A stretch of DNA of 64,000 bases, from positions 32,143 through 96,142 of the forward strand of contig NZ_KB893381.1 of NCBI RefSeq assembly GCF_000374045.1, in the 5' to 3' direction. Below, one piece after another: positions 1 through 10,253 of this stretch. Source of the stretch: Segetibacter koreensis DSM 18137. GTDB taxonomy: Bacteria; Bacteroidota; Bacteroidia; Chitinophagales; Chitinophagaceae. Under the pieces are notes generated by a model. That model was not told the DNA's origin and did no database searches. It saw nothing but the letters and a program-made list of their open reading frames with translations. The translations under genes and the position numbers were made by a program. Numbering within the stretch: position 1 is the first letter of the stretch; every line of letters starts with the position of its first letter.

Positions 1-3000
1 GTGGTTCAATTGCTGTAATTTCTGAACGCTGAACGCGAACATTTTGCCCTGGTGCAATTGATACAATAAGGGCTTCAGGTAATTGTTGCCTGATAATGCC
101 AGTATAAGTGGAAGTTTTCGTAATCACTTTAGATGTTTCATGCTCCCTGGCAAAGCTGGCGCTGGGAAATAAAATCGCCTCCAATATATCATGTCTTGAG
201 CGTATTTCTCCAATATTTGTTAAATCAGGAGCAAAATCTCCGCCTTGATTTCCCACAGAATGGCATGTAGAACAAATCGCTTTTCCAAAGAAAAGTTTTC
301 GCCCCTGCGCGACATCGCCTCTTTTCAGATTGGCTTCTACCTGTTGTAATTGTGCGAGACGGCCAGCATTGCGCTCACGCAATTTTGCCATTAATGGTTC
401 GGCTGAAGCTTTTACATCCTTAGGATATTCACCAAATAATTTTTCGAGGTCCTGTTCAGAAAGATTATCCAAGCGGTTTGCTTTACTGCTTAGTGCCGCA
501 ATGAGCGCTTTGCCTACTTGTGGATCACTATTCCCCTGGAAAGCGTTTACCAGGTTTGGCAAAAGGAAAACATCGGTCTGCGAAACTTCTTCCTTAGCAA
601 GTGTCAGAAGTTGCATATTACTTAATTTTGCGGAACCAAGTACACGTGCAGCCAATTGTCTTACCGGAGATTCATTTTTTGCATCAAGATAGTTCAATAC
701 CATTCGAAATTCTGTTTCAGAAAGTCTTGGATCAGATGAAAGCATAGAGCCGAGCGCTTTAAGGCGAAAATCGGCAGGGGTATTTGGATTTTGCACAATT
801 AATTTTAATTGTTCATTCAAGGCCTTTATGTTCCTTGATTCAATAAGTGCCAGTACGAGTGATCGTAATTCAGGATCTCCCGACTGTAGAAGTTTGCTCA
901 ATTGCTGAACCCAAACACCGGGAATTTCCTTTACAGACGAATGATTAATAACATCTATCATTAAAGCTTTTCTTGCAACAGGTGTCGCATCGTTGCCAAG
1001 TTGACCTCCAACAAAATTTTGTAATTGTTTGTTTTCAGCGAACGTAATCATCAGATCGCGTACAGGGGTTGCATCTGTAGTAGAAAGATTGGCATTATTT
1101 AAACGGTTGCGAAGGAAGTTTACAACTATATCTGCCCAATCTGTATGATGTGAAGCAACCCAAATTCCTGTATTCCGTAATTGAGTGTTTTCGCTTGCAA
1201 GAAAAGGGACGACCGCTTCCTTCTGCAAAGGCGTCCCGTCCATTTGGTCAAGCGCGATAACTGCTACCTTTCTTACATTTGGAGAAGAATGATGTAAAGC
1301 AGCAATCAGTGGAGCAGGCGTTTTGAGGTTAATAAGCGCATACGTTATTGCATGGTCTACAAAACGATCAATGCTATCTGTTGCCCCATTTAACAGTGCA
1401 GTAACCGCACGACTGTCTCCAATTTGACCTAAAGCCGTAGCTGCCTGCCGGCGAACTGATGGTTTGTCCTTCTGAACGATTTCCATAAGTTTATTAACCG
1501 CTTCTTTGTTTTTTCCTAATCCCAAAACACGTGCGGCGGCGGTCCTGACTATTGCCGATGAATCATTCAAAGCTGCCCGCACTTCCTGCCATGCATTTAA
1601 TGTATTGATCCTGGAAAGGGCGAAGACACCCGCAGCCCGAATCTCCTCGTCGTTGGATGCAAGGATTGAATTTTTGATTGGAACAACAGAACGTTCTCCG
1701 ATTTCAATAAGCTGCTCAATTGCATTGTCACGAACCGCATGACGTGGATCTTTCATATACGCTACGAGATTTTCGGGTGTAAGAGACTTAAATTGTATCT
1801 TATGCCCCCAGGGATCTTCCACATGCTCTGAACCTTTTTTCTTTATCCGGTATATGCCGCCATGTACATCTAATTTAGCTACCCTTGACAACGGGCATCC
1901 TGCAATAAACCATCCACCTGTATTAAGTACCAGCATACTTCCGTCGGCATCCTCTAACACATCGGTAAGATGTATATCAGAAACAGTTGAAGTGATAAAA
2001 GGCTCATCAACCGTTTTATAAGTAGCGCCGTCAGGAGTAATCTGGTGACGCATGATACGGCCTGTATTGAACTCAGCACTAAAAAGGTTTCCCGTATATT
2101 CTTTTCCAAAACCCGCTCCCCTGTACCTCATTAAACCTGATGGCGCTACGCGGGCCGTCTTAGTCATCACGGGCATAAGGTCTCCTGTCAATTTAAAATG
2201 ATCCTGCTCGATAACGGGATAAGGTTTGGGGTACACACCTCCCTCTACCCAATGCATAAGCGCATCTCTCATCCCGCCTTGTGGCTCGATAAAATAGGTC
2301 ATAGTGCCAATTGTTTCGCCAGAAGGCATAAAGGATAGTTCAATTGCATTGTCATATCCCCCACCCGACATAGACTCCAGCCCTGTTCCATCAGGCCTGC
2401 ATCTCCAGATGCGGGCACTTGTTCCTTTTAAATTTTTACCCTCTTTCGTAGTAATATCAAATCCCCTCCGGGCATCTGTTAGATACATCCAACCATCAGG
2501 GCCGAAGAAAGGCCCACCTAATAAGGCACCATTGTGATTTAGTACCCATCCCGTAAGGATAACGTCACGTTTATCTGCTACACCATCTCCATCGGTATCA
2601 GTAAGGCGTAAAAGATCAGGTGAGGCAGTTACGTAAAGACTTCCCTTATAAAAGACCCCTCCTTTTGGAAAAGAAAGAGAGTCGGCAAAAATTTTGCTTT
2701 TATCAAAAATTCCGTCACCGTTTGTATCCTCAAGCAGCCGAATATGATAAGGAGGTTTTTTAAGCATATCTTCTGTTGATGGTGAGCTTCCATCAGACTC
2801 AAAAACAAAGAGCCGCCCCTGTCCATCGAAAGACGCAAACATTGGATAGGTAACCATACCAGGTCCTGCAACACGCTCAATAGAAAAACCGGCAGGCACT
2901 TTTAACCCGTCAACCTCAGTTGTTTTATCACTTTTATCGTCAGAATGACCAGGTTTACAAAAAACAAATAACGTCGATATTATTACCGGAATTATAAACA

Positions 3001-3052
3001 ACTTGTACTTCGATGTTCCGGTATAGTTTGTAAAAAATGTAATTTTTTTCAT
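1..3052 (-). CDS. PVC-type heme-binding dehydrogenase (copy A), 3' end beyond window
   Basis: Translation from the ATG at 3052 stays open to the window edge, giving about 1017 residues with the last few tens missing. The N-terminus is hydrophobic with a Cys near residue 32 that might be lipidated, although the lipobox is poor. A propeller-like domain follows, with repeated calcium-style loops such as DTNGDGIFD and DTDGDGVAD. Next comes a long HEAT-repeat region, and near the C-terminus a c-type heme motif CSTCH (about 255-290 in the DNA). This order matches the putative membrane-bound dehydrogenase family known from Planctomycetes/Verrucomicrobia and found in Bacteroidota. The substrate is unknown; oxidation of a sugar hydroxyl in the periplasm is inference. 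It starts 57 bp after the SusD stop, so it is probably the third gene of a susCD operon. Confidence 0.85.
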   Translation of the reverse strand, partial: MKKITFFTNYTGTSKYKLFIIPVIISTLFVFCKPGHSDDKSDKTTEVDGLKVPAGFSIERVAGPGMVTYPMFASFDGQGRLFVFESDGSSPSTEDMLKKPPYHIRLLEDTNGDGIFDKSKIFADSLSFPKGGVFYKGSLYVTASPDLLRLTDTDGDGVADKRDVILTGWVLNHNGALLGGPFFGPDGWMYLTDARRGFDITTKEGKNLKGTSARIWRCRPDGTGLESMSGGGYDNAIELSFMPSGETIGTMTYFIEPQGGMRDALMHWVEGGVYPKPYPVIEQDHFKLTGDLMPVMTKTARVAPSGLMRYRGAGFGKEYTGNLFSAEFNTGRIMRHQITPDGATYKTVDEPFITSTVSDIHLTDVLEDADGSMLVLNTGGWFIAGCPLSRVAKLDVHGGIYRIKKKGSEHVEDPWGHKIQFKSLTPENLVAYMKDPRHAVRDNAIEQLIEIGERSVVPIKNSILASNDEEIRAAGVFALSRINTLNAWQEVRAALNDSSAIVRTAAARVLGLGKNKEAVNKLMEIVQKDKPSVRRQAATALGQIGDSRAVTALLNGATDSIDRFVDHAITYALINLKTPAPLIAALHHSSPNVRKVAVIALDQMDGTPLQKEAVVPFLASENTQLRNTGIWVASHHTDWADIVVNFLRNRLNNANLSTTDATPVRDLMITFAENKQLQNFVGGQLGNDATPVARKALMIDVINHSSVKEIPGVWVQQLSKLLQSGDPELRSLVLALIESRNIKALNEQLKLIVQNPNTPADFRLKALGSMLSSDPRLSETEFRMVLNYLDAKNESPVRQLAARVLGSAKLSNMQLLTLAKEEVSQTDVFLLPNLVNAFQGNSDPQVGKALIAALSSKANRLDNLSEQDLEKLFGEYPKDVKASAEPLMAKLRERNAGRLAQLQQVEANLKRGDVAQGRKLFFGKAICSTCHSVGNQGGDFAPDLTNIGEIRSRHDILEAILFPSASFAREHETSKVITKTSTYTGIIRQQLPEALIVSIAPGQNVRVQRSEITAIEP

Positions 3053-3109
3053 TAAATCACTTTTATTGTTGAATTAAGTAATGCTCCATCAATCCTTTTG
3101 AAAATAAAT

Positions 3110-4681
3110 CTACCAACCCTCGTTCTGTTTTAAATCCCTGTTTAAATCAAGCTCTTTCTGCGGTATAGGCCATAGATAATCCCTTTTTTGAAAACTTCTC
3201 ACAAATCCAGGTTGAACAACAGTTGTCAATTGTCCATTTTTTACATAAGTAATTCCGGCAACAGGAACAGTAAAAACCTGGTCTGCAATGCCCCATCGTC
3301 GTATGTCGAAGAATCGTTGTCCTTCAAACGCCAATTCAACCATGCGTTCGTGACGAACCGTTTCCCTCAACTCTGCTTGTGTTTGGGCCTCGCTGATTGA
3401 AGGCATATTTACATCGGGACGTTGCCTCACTGCATTAATGGCATCGTAAACAGATCCATCAATTTGGCCAAGTTCAATTTTTGCTTCAGCATACGTTAAT
3501 AAAACTTCGGCATAACGCATCAATATGATATTAATTCCACAATTTCCCAGATCAGTAATGTCTTCGCTATTGATATATTTTTTTACATAAAATCCTGTTA
3601 CAGACACCTGATAGTTCGAACCTACGGCGTCAGCAGTACCACTGTTTGGCCGCGAATCAAAAATAGCCCCTGTAGGAAGGGTGTCACCCGGAACATATAT
3701 TGAGTATTTGAGGCGTGGATCGCGGTTCTTATATGGATTATAAGGATCAAAGCCGCTGCCGGTTTCATTGATGCCCTTACCATTTGTCATCTGATAATTA
3801 TCTGCAATCTTTTTAAGTGGTACTACGGTTACTCCATTTGATAATATTGAAAAAGGAGCAAAGAGTTCCATTACATTATTTGCATAAACATTTTTCAAAA
3901 ACTCCTTATCTAAAACCACCTCACTATTATTCTCCGCAGCATACGAAAAAAGCTGTTTATATGATGGATAGAGGCTATAAACGCCTAAATCAATAACGGC
4001 TTTCGCCAATTCAGCAGCTTTATCAAACCTCTTTGCATAAAGCATTGTTCGGGCATTCAATGCAAGAGCTGCTCCTTTCGTAATCCTTCCTTTTTCAGTC
4101 GCATTAACCGGCAATTCATTTGCAGCCTCGTTAAGTTCGTTATAAATAAAATCAACGATTTCACTTGCAGGAGTTCGAACCACATTTTTTGCTTCATCAA
4201 TCGAAAGGGATTTTGTAATAAGTGGTACGTCACCATAAATAAAAACGAGGTTTGTATAAAAGTATGCACGGAGAAAACGAACTTCTCCGGTCAAATGGGT
4301 AATAAGGCCAGTATCAATTGATGCGACCTTTCCAATATTTTCAAGAAAATAATTTGCACCGTGAATGCCTTTGTAGTCATTCGTCCACTCTGCCTGAACT
4401 ACCGGGCTAATAGCATTATAAGCGCCTGTTTCTATTGCTTTATAATCGCCATATTCGTTGTTTGTATGCGCAACATCGCTGAATACGTCCCTCTGCAACT
4501 GGTTGGTACCATCAAGAAAGGTGTAGAGTGCATTGCAAGCGGTAACTGCATCTTTTTCCTGAGTCCAGAATATGTCTGAAGTGATACGGTCGTTAGGAAT
4601 TGTATTTAATAACTCCTTTTTACAACCTACACTCACCAAAACAATGAAAATGCTTATGTATATTTTTAATAGCGGTTTCAT
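3110..4681 (-). CDS. SusD/RagB-family nutrient-binding outer membrane lipoprotein (pair 1)
   Basis: This 523-residue protein begins with a lipoprotein signal (SVGC, lipid Cys at residue 20). It then shows the SusD layout: an N-terminal TPR-like part with the motif for entering residues (NTIPNDRITSDIFW), a middle stretch with GEVRFLRAYFYTNLVF, and a C-terminal part with ILMRYAEVLLTYAEAK, VRHERMVELAFEGQRFFDI and LWPIPQKEL. SusD proteins cap a SusC channel on the cell surface and capture glycans or other nutrients. It lies 36 bp downstream of the SusC gene, the normal SusC-SusD order. The ligand cannot be read from the sequence. The length is normal for the family. Confidence 0.95.
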   Translation of the reverse strand: MKPLLKIYISIFIVLVSVGCKKELLNTIPNDRITSDIFWTQEKDAVTACNALYTFLDGTNQLQRDVFSDVAHTNNEYGDYKAIETGAYNAISPVVQAEWTNDYKGIHGANYFLENIGKVASIDTGLITHLTGEVRFLRAYFYTNLVFIYGDVPLITKSLSIDEAKNVVRTPASEIVDFIYNELNEAANELPVNATEKGRITKGAALALNARTMLYAKRFDKAAELAKAVIDLGVYSLYPSYKQLFSYAAENNSEVVLDKEFLKNVYANNVMELFAPFSILSNGVTVVPLKKIADNYQMTNGKGINETGSGFDPYNPYKNRDPRLKYSIYVPGDTLPTGAIFDSRPNSGTADAVGSNYQVSVTGFYVKKYINSEDITDLGNCGINIILMRYAEVLLTYAEAKIELGQIDGSVYDAINAVRQRPDVNMPSISEAQTQAELRETVRHERMVELAFEGQRFFDIRRWGIADQVFTVPVAGITYVKNGQLTTVVQPGFVRSFQKRDYLWPIPQKELDLNRDLKQNEGW

Positions 4682-4717
4682 AATGAGTTTATTTATTCTT
4701 TATTGAAATGTTGGAGG

Positions 4718-7700
4718 TTAAAAGGTAAGGCTGACGCCAACTGTAGTTAAAGAAACTTGGGGGTATTGACGCATACTCGTGTTAAATTCCGGATCCATTC
4801 CCCATTTATTAACTTTGGAAATAGTGAATACATTCGACTTAGCAACGTAGAGCCTCAATCTTTGTATGTTCGCTCTTTTTGTGAGAGAAGAAGGCAACGT
4901 ATATCCCAGCTGAAAATTCTTCAGTTTTAAATAAGCCGCATTTACTATCCAAAAATCAGAATTTACCCAGTTTTTATCAGCAAAAGCCTCAGGACGAGGA
5001 AACTTTGCATTAGGGTTTTGTGGGGTCCAGTAATCTTTTTCAAAATCCATTACGAAACTTTGCCACTCAATGTTGCCTGCCGCTTCCCCTATCATTGCCT
5101 CAGCTTTGCCGACTCCCTGAAAAAAAAGATTCATATCAAAGTTCTTATAGTCAAAATTCATATTCATTCCGAAAGTAAAATGTGGTATATCGGAACCAAT
5201 GGGAACCATATCATCGGAGTTCAATATCCCGTCTTTGTTGACGTCTACATATTTCAGATCTCCCGGCTTAGTTCCCGGGTATAAAGTTGGATAATCATCA
5301 ACCTCCCGCTCACTTTGAAAAAAGCCCGCCGTCTTATATCCCATAAATGAATTAATAGGTAGTCCTTCTTTCTGAATAGTTGTCACCCAGAAATTGTTAT
5401 ATATGTAAGGACCCGAGCCAGCCAGATTTGTTATTTTGTTTGTAACGTTTGAAATATTAAATGCGAAATTGTAACGAAAGCTCTTTGCCGGCGACCTGTA
5501 GGAAACTCCCAGCTCCCATCCTTTATTTTCTACATTTCCCGCATTTTGCGGAGGTGCATCCAACCCTAGCGATAGTGGAATAGGCAGGTAAAGAAGAATC
5601 CCTTCTGTTTTTTTCTTATAGTAGTCAAATGAAAGACCGAGCTTTCCACTAAGGAAAGATGCATCCAAACCTATATTTGACTGCACGGTTGTTTCCCACG
5701 TAAGATCTTTATTGGCAAGTGTTGCCTGGTAAAGGCCTTGAACAGGGCTTCCACCAAAATTATAATCTCTTGCCGATAGTGTTTCCAGGTAAGAATACAG
5801 CCCTACACTCTGGTTTCCGGTTTTACCCCATGATCCACGTATCTTAAATTCATCTGCTATGTTCGATAAATTGTCCCAGAATTTCTCTTTAGAAATACGC
5901 CACGCACCCGATACGGAAGGGAAAAAACTGTACCTGTCCTTCCCTGTAAACCTGGACGAACCATCGTAACGCGCATTTAATTCAAAAAAATATTTTTCTG
6001 CATAATTGTAATTAAACCGACCAAAATAAGAGCGCAGCCCCCACGCAGATTCATATCCCGTATTGTCCCTTGAAGCAAGTGACCCCTGAGAAAGAGATTG
6101 AACATCATTATTATAAAAATCCTTGCGGCTGGCAGATAATAAATTATAGTTATAAGCGACCTGCGAGTAACCTAACAAAGTATTGAACGAATGGCTTCCG
6201 GTTGATGTTTCATAAGTTAGAAGATTATTGAGTGTTGACTGCTCTGAGTAATCACGGGTTTCTGTAAGTGAGTTTGTTAATACCTGCTGCCTGATTATAG
6301 TCGGATCATAGTAATCGCGAATCGTATAAGCGTTTGAAAATATCTTCTGACTTAATCCATGAAGTGTAAGGCCGTATTGTGTTTGAAATTTCAGTCCCTT
6401 CAATATCTCGATATTAGCTTTTAAATTAGCAAAGCCGAAATTATCTTTAAAGTGAGATATTCCCCGGAGATCCGACTGCACCAAAGGGCTGATGCCGTCG
6501 GAGCTTAAGCCGTAAGTTCCATCAGGATAACGTGGAACTGCAAAATTGGAACTGGCCCACATATATTTGATCGCATTTTCCTCATAGGTCGGAGCCCTGT
6601 AATTTTTCAAACGATAATTGAAGTCGCCTGACAGAGTAATTTTGTCAGAAACTTTGAAATCTGTATTTAAACGAATACTTGGTCTTTGGGAATGACTATT
6701 ATGAATAATTCCATCCTGGTCGAAAAAATTTACCGCCAATAACGTTTTCATTCTATCCGTACCGCCGGATACTGATAGTGTGTGATTTTGCTGGGGAGCA
6801 GGGCTGAACATTACGTTAATCCAATCGTTTACCAATGGATATTTTATTCTGTCAGTGGAATTAACCCAGGTTGTAATGGTATCTTCAGGAAATGGGGCGG
6901 GCTTCCCTGCATTGACATAAGCCTCATTTTGCATATGCATGTAATCAGCCATCCCCATCTGCTTTGGAAAGTAAACAGCTTTCTGTATCGCGTAATAGCT
7001 ATTCAGATTTACCGACAACTTGCCTGACTTTGCTCTTTTGGTAGTTACCAGCACAACACCGTTTGCAGCCCTGGATCCGTAAATTGCTGTAGACGCGGCG
7101 TCTTTAAGAACCGTAAGAGTTTCAATATCACTTGGATTGATATCATTCAGAGATTGTTCGATACCATCCACCATAATCAGCGGATCATTACCGCTTAATG
7201 TTGTTATACCTCTTACCCTAATAGAGACTTGTGATTGCCCAGGTCCACCACCTTGATCTGTTACCGTTACGCCTGGTGCGAGTCCCTGCAATGCCTGAGT
7301 AGCATCTGCCACCGAACGTTTGTTCAAATCTTCTCCTTTTATATCTGCTACAGCACTTGTAAGACTCGTCTTCTTTTGTGTTCCATAACCAACTACAGTT
7401 ACTTCGTTTAGGGAGTTAGCTTGTGATACCAGTACAACATCAATGGAAGTCCGACCATTAACATTAATTTCCTGTTTTAGATAACCGATGGAAGTAAAAA
7501 CAAGAATTCCTTTGCTACGAAAATTAACTGCGTATTTTCCGTTTTGATCAGTAGTGCTCCCAATTGAAGTTTGTTTGAAATTTACACTAACACCAGAAAG
7601 CGGTTCGCCTTTTTCATTTTTAACCAGCCCTGAAATTTTCGTCTGACCAAAAGAGGAGAACCAAAGAACCTGTAGAAAAATGAAGATATATAACGTTCTT

Positions 7701-7774
7701 TTGTGAAGCGGATCCCTTTTAATTAAAGAGCATGAATCCACTTTTTTTTGCTCAACAGTAAAAATAAGGCTCAT
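4718..7774 (-). CDS. SusC/RagA-family TonB-linked outer membrane transporter (pair 1)
   Basis: This 1018-residue outer-membrane protein has an N-terminal hydrophobic segment, a carboxypeptidase-regulatory-like domain (GLVKNEKGEPLSGVSV), a TonB-box/plug start (NEVTVVGYGTQKK), the plug signature DAASTAIYGSRAANGVVLV, and a long beta-barrel ending in aromatic TVGVSLTF. No STN/secretin domain is present, so signalling through a FecR/sigma pair is unlikely. The ATG at 7774 leaves about 40 residues before the regulatory domain, slightly long; a downstream start is possible. It is followed 36 bp later by its SusD partner. The 700 bp upstream hold no intact gene and should carry the promoter. Confidence 0.95.
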   Translation of the reverse strand: MSLIFTVEQKKVDSCSLIKRDPLHKRTLYIFIFLQVLWFSSFGQTKISGLVKNEKGEPLSGVSVNFKQTSIGSTTDQNGKYAVNFRSKGILVFTSIGYLKQEINVNGRTSIDVVLVSQANSLNEVTVVGYGTQKKTSLTSAVADIKGEDLNKRSVADATQALQGLAPGVTVTDQGGGPGQSQVSIRVRGITTLSGNDPLIMVDGIEQSLNDINPSDIETLTVLKDAASTAIYGSRAANGVVLVTTKRAKSGKLSVNLNSYYAIQKAVYFPKQMGMADYMHMQNEAYVNAGKPAPFPEDTITTWVNSTDRIKYPLVNDWINVMFSPAPQQNHTLSVSGGTDRMKTLLAVNFFDQDGIIHNSHSQRPSIRLNTDFKVSDKITLSGDFNYRLKNYRAPTYEENAIKYMWASSNFAVPRYPDGTYGLSSDGISPLVQSDLRGISHFKDNFGFANLKANIEILKGLKFQTQYGLTLHGLSQKIFSNAYTIRDYYDPTIIRQQVLTNSLTETRDYSEQSTLNNLLTYETSTGSHSFNTLLGYSQVAYNYNLLSASRKDFYNNDVQSLSQGSLASRDNTGYESAWGLRSYFGRFNYNYAEKYFFELNARYDGSSRFTGKDRYSFFPSVSGAWRISKEKFWDNLSNIADEFKIRGSWGKTGNQSVGLYSYLETLSARDYNFGGSPVQGLYQATLANKDLTWETTVQSNIGLDASFLSGKLGLSFDYYKKKTEGILLYLPIPLSLGLDAPPQNAGNVENKGWELGVSYRSPAKSFRYNFAFNISNVTNKITNLAGSGPYIYNNFWVTTIQKEGLPINSFMGYKTAGFFQSEREVDDYPTLYPGTKPGDLKYVDVNKDGILNSDDMVPIGSDIPHFTFGMNMNFDYKNFDMNLFFQGVGKAEAMIGEAAGNIEWQSFVMDFEKDYWTPQNPNAKFPRPEAFADKNWVNSDFWIVNAAYLKLKNFQLGYTLPSSLTKRANIQRLRLYVAKSNVFTISKVNKWGMDPEFNTSMRQYPQVSLTTVGVSLTF

Positions 7775-8494
7775 ACGTTTTTGTTTAGGGTTTATGATTA
7801 TTTATTGATCAGAAAGAAGATATAATTACAGTAGTTTTTCTTTGATGTTAAGATTGCTTTCTTTCAGCTTATCAACGACAGACAGGCGTGCTATGTAAGC
7901 CTACATGTTTGTCTTACCAGCATTAAATTTCTTAATCCATCTTCTAAAAGGTGTCTTCAAAAATAACTTTCATTTACAGATGAATTTGGTACTTTTATTT
8001 ACATTAGTAATACTATTTTTCATAAAGTCCCTCACTTCATCACTTTCAATATCGCCAGGTTTTAGTACAACGTGTTTTTATTCGAAAGAACGGACAAGTC
8101 GATTGAGACTCACGAAAAAAATTTTAAGAATGCAATAAGAATTTAAGGAAATCGAGTTTAAAACCTTACCTTAAAAATTATAGTTCGTTTCTCCAGGTGC
8201 CTAAATAAATGGCACGAACTTATGGGCAGTTGTTATTTTTTGACAGAATATCAAAAGTATCTTCAATTGCAAAACGGACGCGTTCATTTATAGAGCTTAA
8301 AAAAAAGACTCTATAATACGTTCACGTCATATTGATGGATATAATAGGCAATTGTGACGGCTCCGTAAACCTTCAGATATTTGCGACGAGCAAATTCAGG
8401 TCGTTTAGTTAAGGAATCTTTTGCTTGCTTGTTTTTGGGATCTTAGTTATGGAATCGATTTTATTTTTATTCTATAACTCTGCCCTGCCGGTTT
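7775..8494. other. Intergenic region upstream of susC pair 1
   Basis: About 700 bp, AT-rich, between the SusC start and a CBM9-like pseudogene. Short open frames on both strands resemble no family I know and have stop-rich surroundings. I see no strong hairpin, tRNA or repeat. It presumably contains the susC promoter and leader, but I could not identify a convincing Bacteroidota promoter. Confidence 0.5.
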
Positions 8495-9187
8495 TTTTAA
8501 TCACCCTGCAGAAAGGTTCACCTCAGCTAAATTCCACTGATCCATGAAAATATAGATGTTCGGTTTTGATATTATTCGAAGTAAGAAAAGGTGGTTCAGG
8601 CAATTCATCTCAACATCTGTAAAAAATAGTCTACCACATTTTCCCTTCAGTGTTTTTATATTGTGATAATAAAAAACCTTTCTGGCTATCTTTATCGTAA
8701 GTTCCCAACCTATATTTGCATCAAGGCTTTTCGTTGACTTTATTAGGGCTTGATGACAAACCACGCTAATAATTTGTTTAGGTAACAATTTGCCGTTGGC
8801 CTTCTCCTTTCAAAAACCCAGCAAACAACTTTCTACACAGGTAAATTCAAAATTGTAATATTCTTTTTCGTCTTCGAGAGAACAAAAAATTCAAAGCAAC
8901 TGTCTTTATATACACGCTCGTTAGGACTAGAGTATATGGCTTTAGCAAATTTTTCACTTGCGTAATACTTTAGGCATAAGCAGCCGTCACTGTATTCAAT
9001 TGCAAAAAAACTTGAAGTTTTTAGGTGTATGATAGCCAGGGGCATCACGTCAAGACTATTTCTTATAATGACATCAAGTGTCAGAGAAGGATTGTTAATA
9101 GGTACATGATTATCTACAGATAAAAATGGAACACGATTTCCTATATTATTTAAATCGTAGTAAGTATCAAACTTCGTTAAGTTAATA
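8495..9187 (-). pseudogene. Degraded carbohydrate-binding family 9-like protein
   Basis: No single frame is open, but consecutive pieces in shifting minus-strand frames reconstruct a CBM9-like protein of the type common in Bacteroidota glycan loci. In order they are: FDTYYDLNNIGNRVP; FFAIEYSDG; LKYYASEKF; VYKDSCFEFFV; after a frameshift EYYNFEFTCVESCLLGF; after another LPKQIISVV and WELTIKIARKVFYYHNIK; and after another ELPEPPFLTSNNIKTEH ending in the region of a normal FGEVNF tail. At least three frameshifts plus internal stops are needed. It begins directly after the stop of the hydroxyacyl-CoA dehydrogenase gene and has no ATG. It was probably the last gene of that operon, since inactivated. 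Confidence 0.75.
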
Positions 9188-9189
9188 TT

Positions 9190-10188
9190 TTATATTATAA
9201 CTTCTTCTTCTTTTTCTTTCAGTTTTCTTTTAACAACATCAGCAGGATATTTCAATGCCAGGTTTCGTATTTCATAACTGAAAGCGGTAAATGTCTCTTC
9301 CCATAGTTTCGCCTCTTCTGGAGTATAAGAGTAAAATCCGTGGGCATTGGCAACACCTTTGCCTCCTGCCTTAACAATATCATCTATCAATTTTGGCATT
9401 TCTGTACTATTGCAGAGAGTGGGGAACAACTCTTTTATTACATTATGATAAGCAGGAACGCCGGTTAAATCCATCCAGCGAAAGACACCTACTAACGTCA
9501 TCCAGTAACCGGCATTATTACGGCAGGCCCTGTCTACATCTTCAACAGTAGCATAGCCATTCTCAACAAGATAAAATGCTTCCCTGTACATTGCATACAT
9601 CAGCCTGTTGGTGATAAATCCACGGATATCCTTTCTTACCAGTGTAGGCTCCTTCCCCCAGAAATGAGAAAGTTCATACAGGTACTCACCCTTTTTTACG
9701 TCACTCAGTTCTCCGCAGATCACTTCAAGAAAACGGGTAGTATGCGAAGGCTCAGCCCAGTGCAAACCGAAAAATCTTTCCGGTCTATTTGTAAGTTTTT
9801 GCAGCAAACTTATTGGGATGGCTGAGGTATTGCTGGTCATAAGCGCATCATCAGCAATTACAGATTCAACTTTTGAGTATACTGACTTCTTTATAGCCTC
9901 GTTCTCAATGGTGCATTCTATTACCAGCTTACAATTCTTCAGCAATGAATAATCTTCGGTGATCGTTAAATGCTTCATGTAATATTCTGGCACTTCATTT
10001 ACCAGCCCCTGTTCGCGCGACTTTAAAAGATGATTACGAACGCGTGACTCGGCATGTTTCAAATCATCACTGATGGGTGCAACTGCTACCACCGGGTGCC
10101 CAGCCATAAGCAGGCAAGTTGTGATACTACATCCCATGAGGCCGAGACCAACAACACCAACCCCAATTTCTTTGGTTCTAATTGACAT
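9190..10188 (-). CDS. 3-hydroxyacyl-CoA dehydrogenase family NAD-dependent oxidoreductase
   Basis: This 332-residue cytosolic protein has the N-terminal Rossmann motif GVVGLGLMGCSI, the middle motif TSNTSAIPIS, the catalytic-His region FGLHWAEPSHTTRFLEV, and the C-terminal 3HCDH domain start GFITNRLMYAMYREAFYLVE. These match the 3-hydroxyacyl-CoA dehydrogenase superfamily. Members outside fatty-acid oxidation oxidise small hydroxy acids or sugar acids (for example L-gulonate 3-dehydrogenase). In this sugar-catabolic context a hydroxy-acid or sugar-acid substrate is more likely than a fatty acyl-CoA, but that is inference. It lies 65 bp downstream of a Gfo/Idh/MocA gene in the same direction. 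Confidence 0.85.
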   Translation of the reverse strand: MSIRTKEIGVGVVGLGLMGCSITTCLLMAGHPVVAVAPISDDLKHAESRVRNHLLKSREQGLVNEVPEYYMKHLTITEDYSLLKNCKLVIECTIENEAIKKSVYSKVESVIADDALMTSNTSAIPISLLQKLTNRPERFFGLHWAEPSHTTRFLEVICGELSDVKKGEYLYELSHFWGKEPTLVRKDIRGFITNRLMYAMYREAFYLVENGYATVEDVDRACRNNAGYWMTLVGVFRWMDLTGVPAYHNVIKELFPTLCNSTEMPKLIDDIVKAGGKGVANAHGFYSYTPEEAKLWEETFTAFSYEIRNLALKYPADVVKRKLKEKEEEVII

Positions 10189-10253
10189 AATATAACTGCT
10201 ATTATTGCATTAATCATTTAGGTTTCCCACCCTTTTACATCACAGCCTTTACG

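Noticed and set aside
7905..8138. Plus-strand open frame of 77 codons in the susC1 upstream region
   Set aside because: No recognisable motif, rich in hydrophobic AT-codon residues, and surrounded by non-coding DNA; likely a chance open frame.
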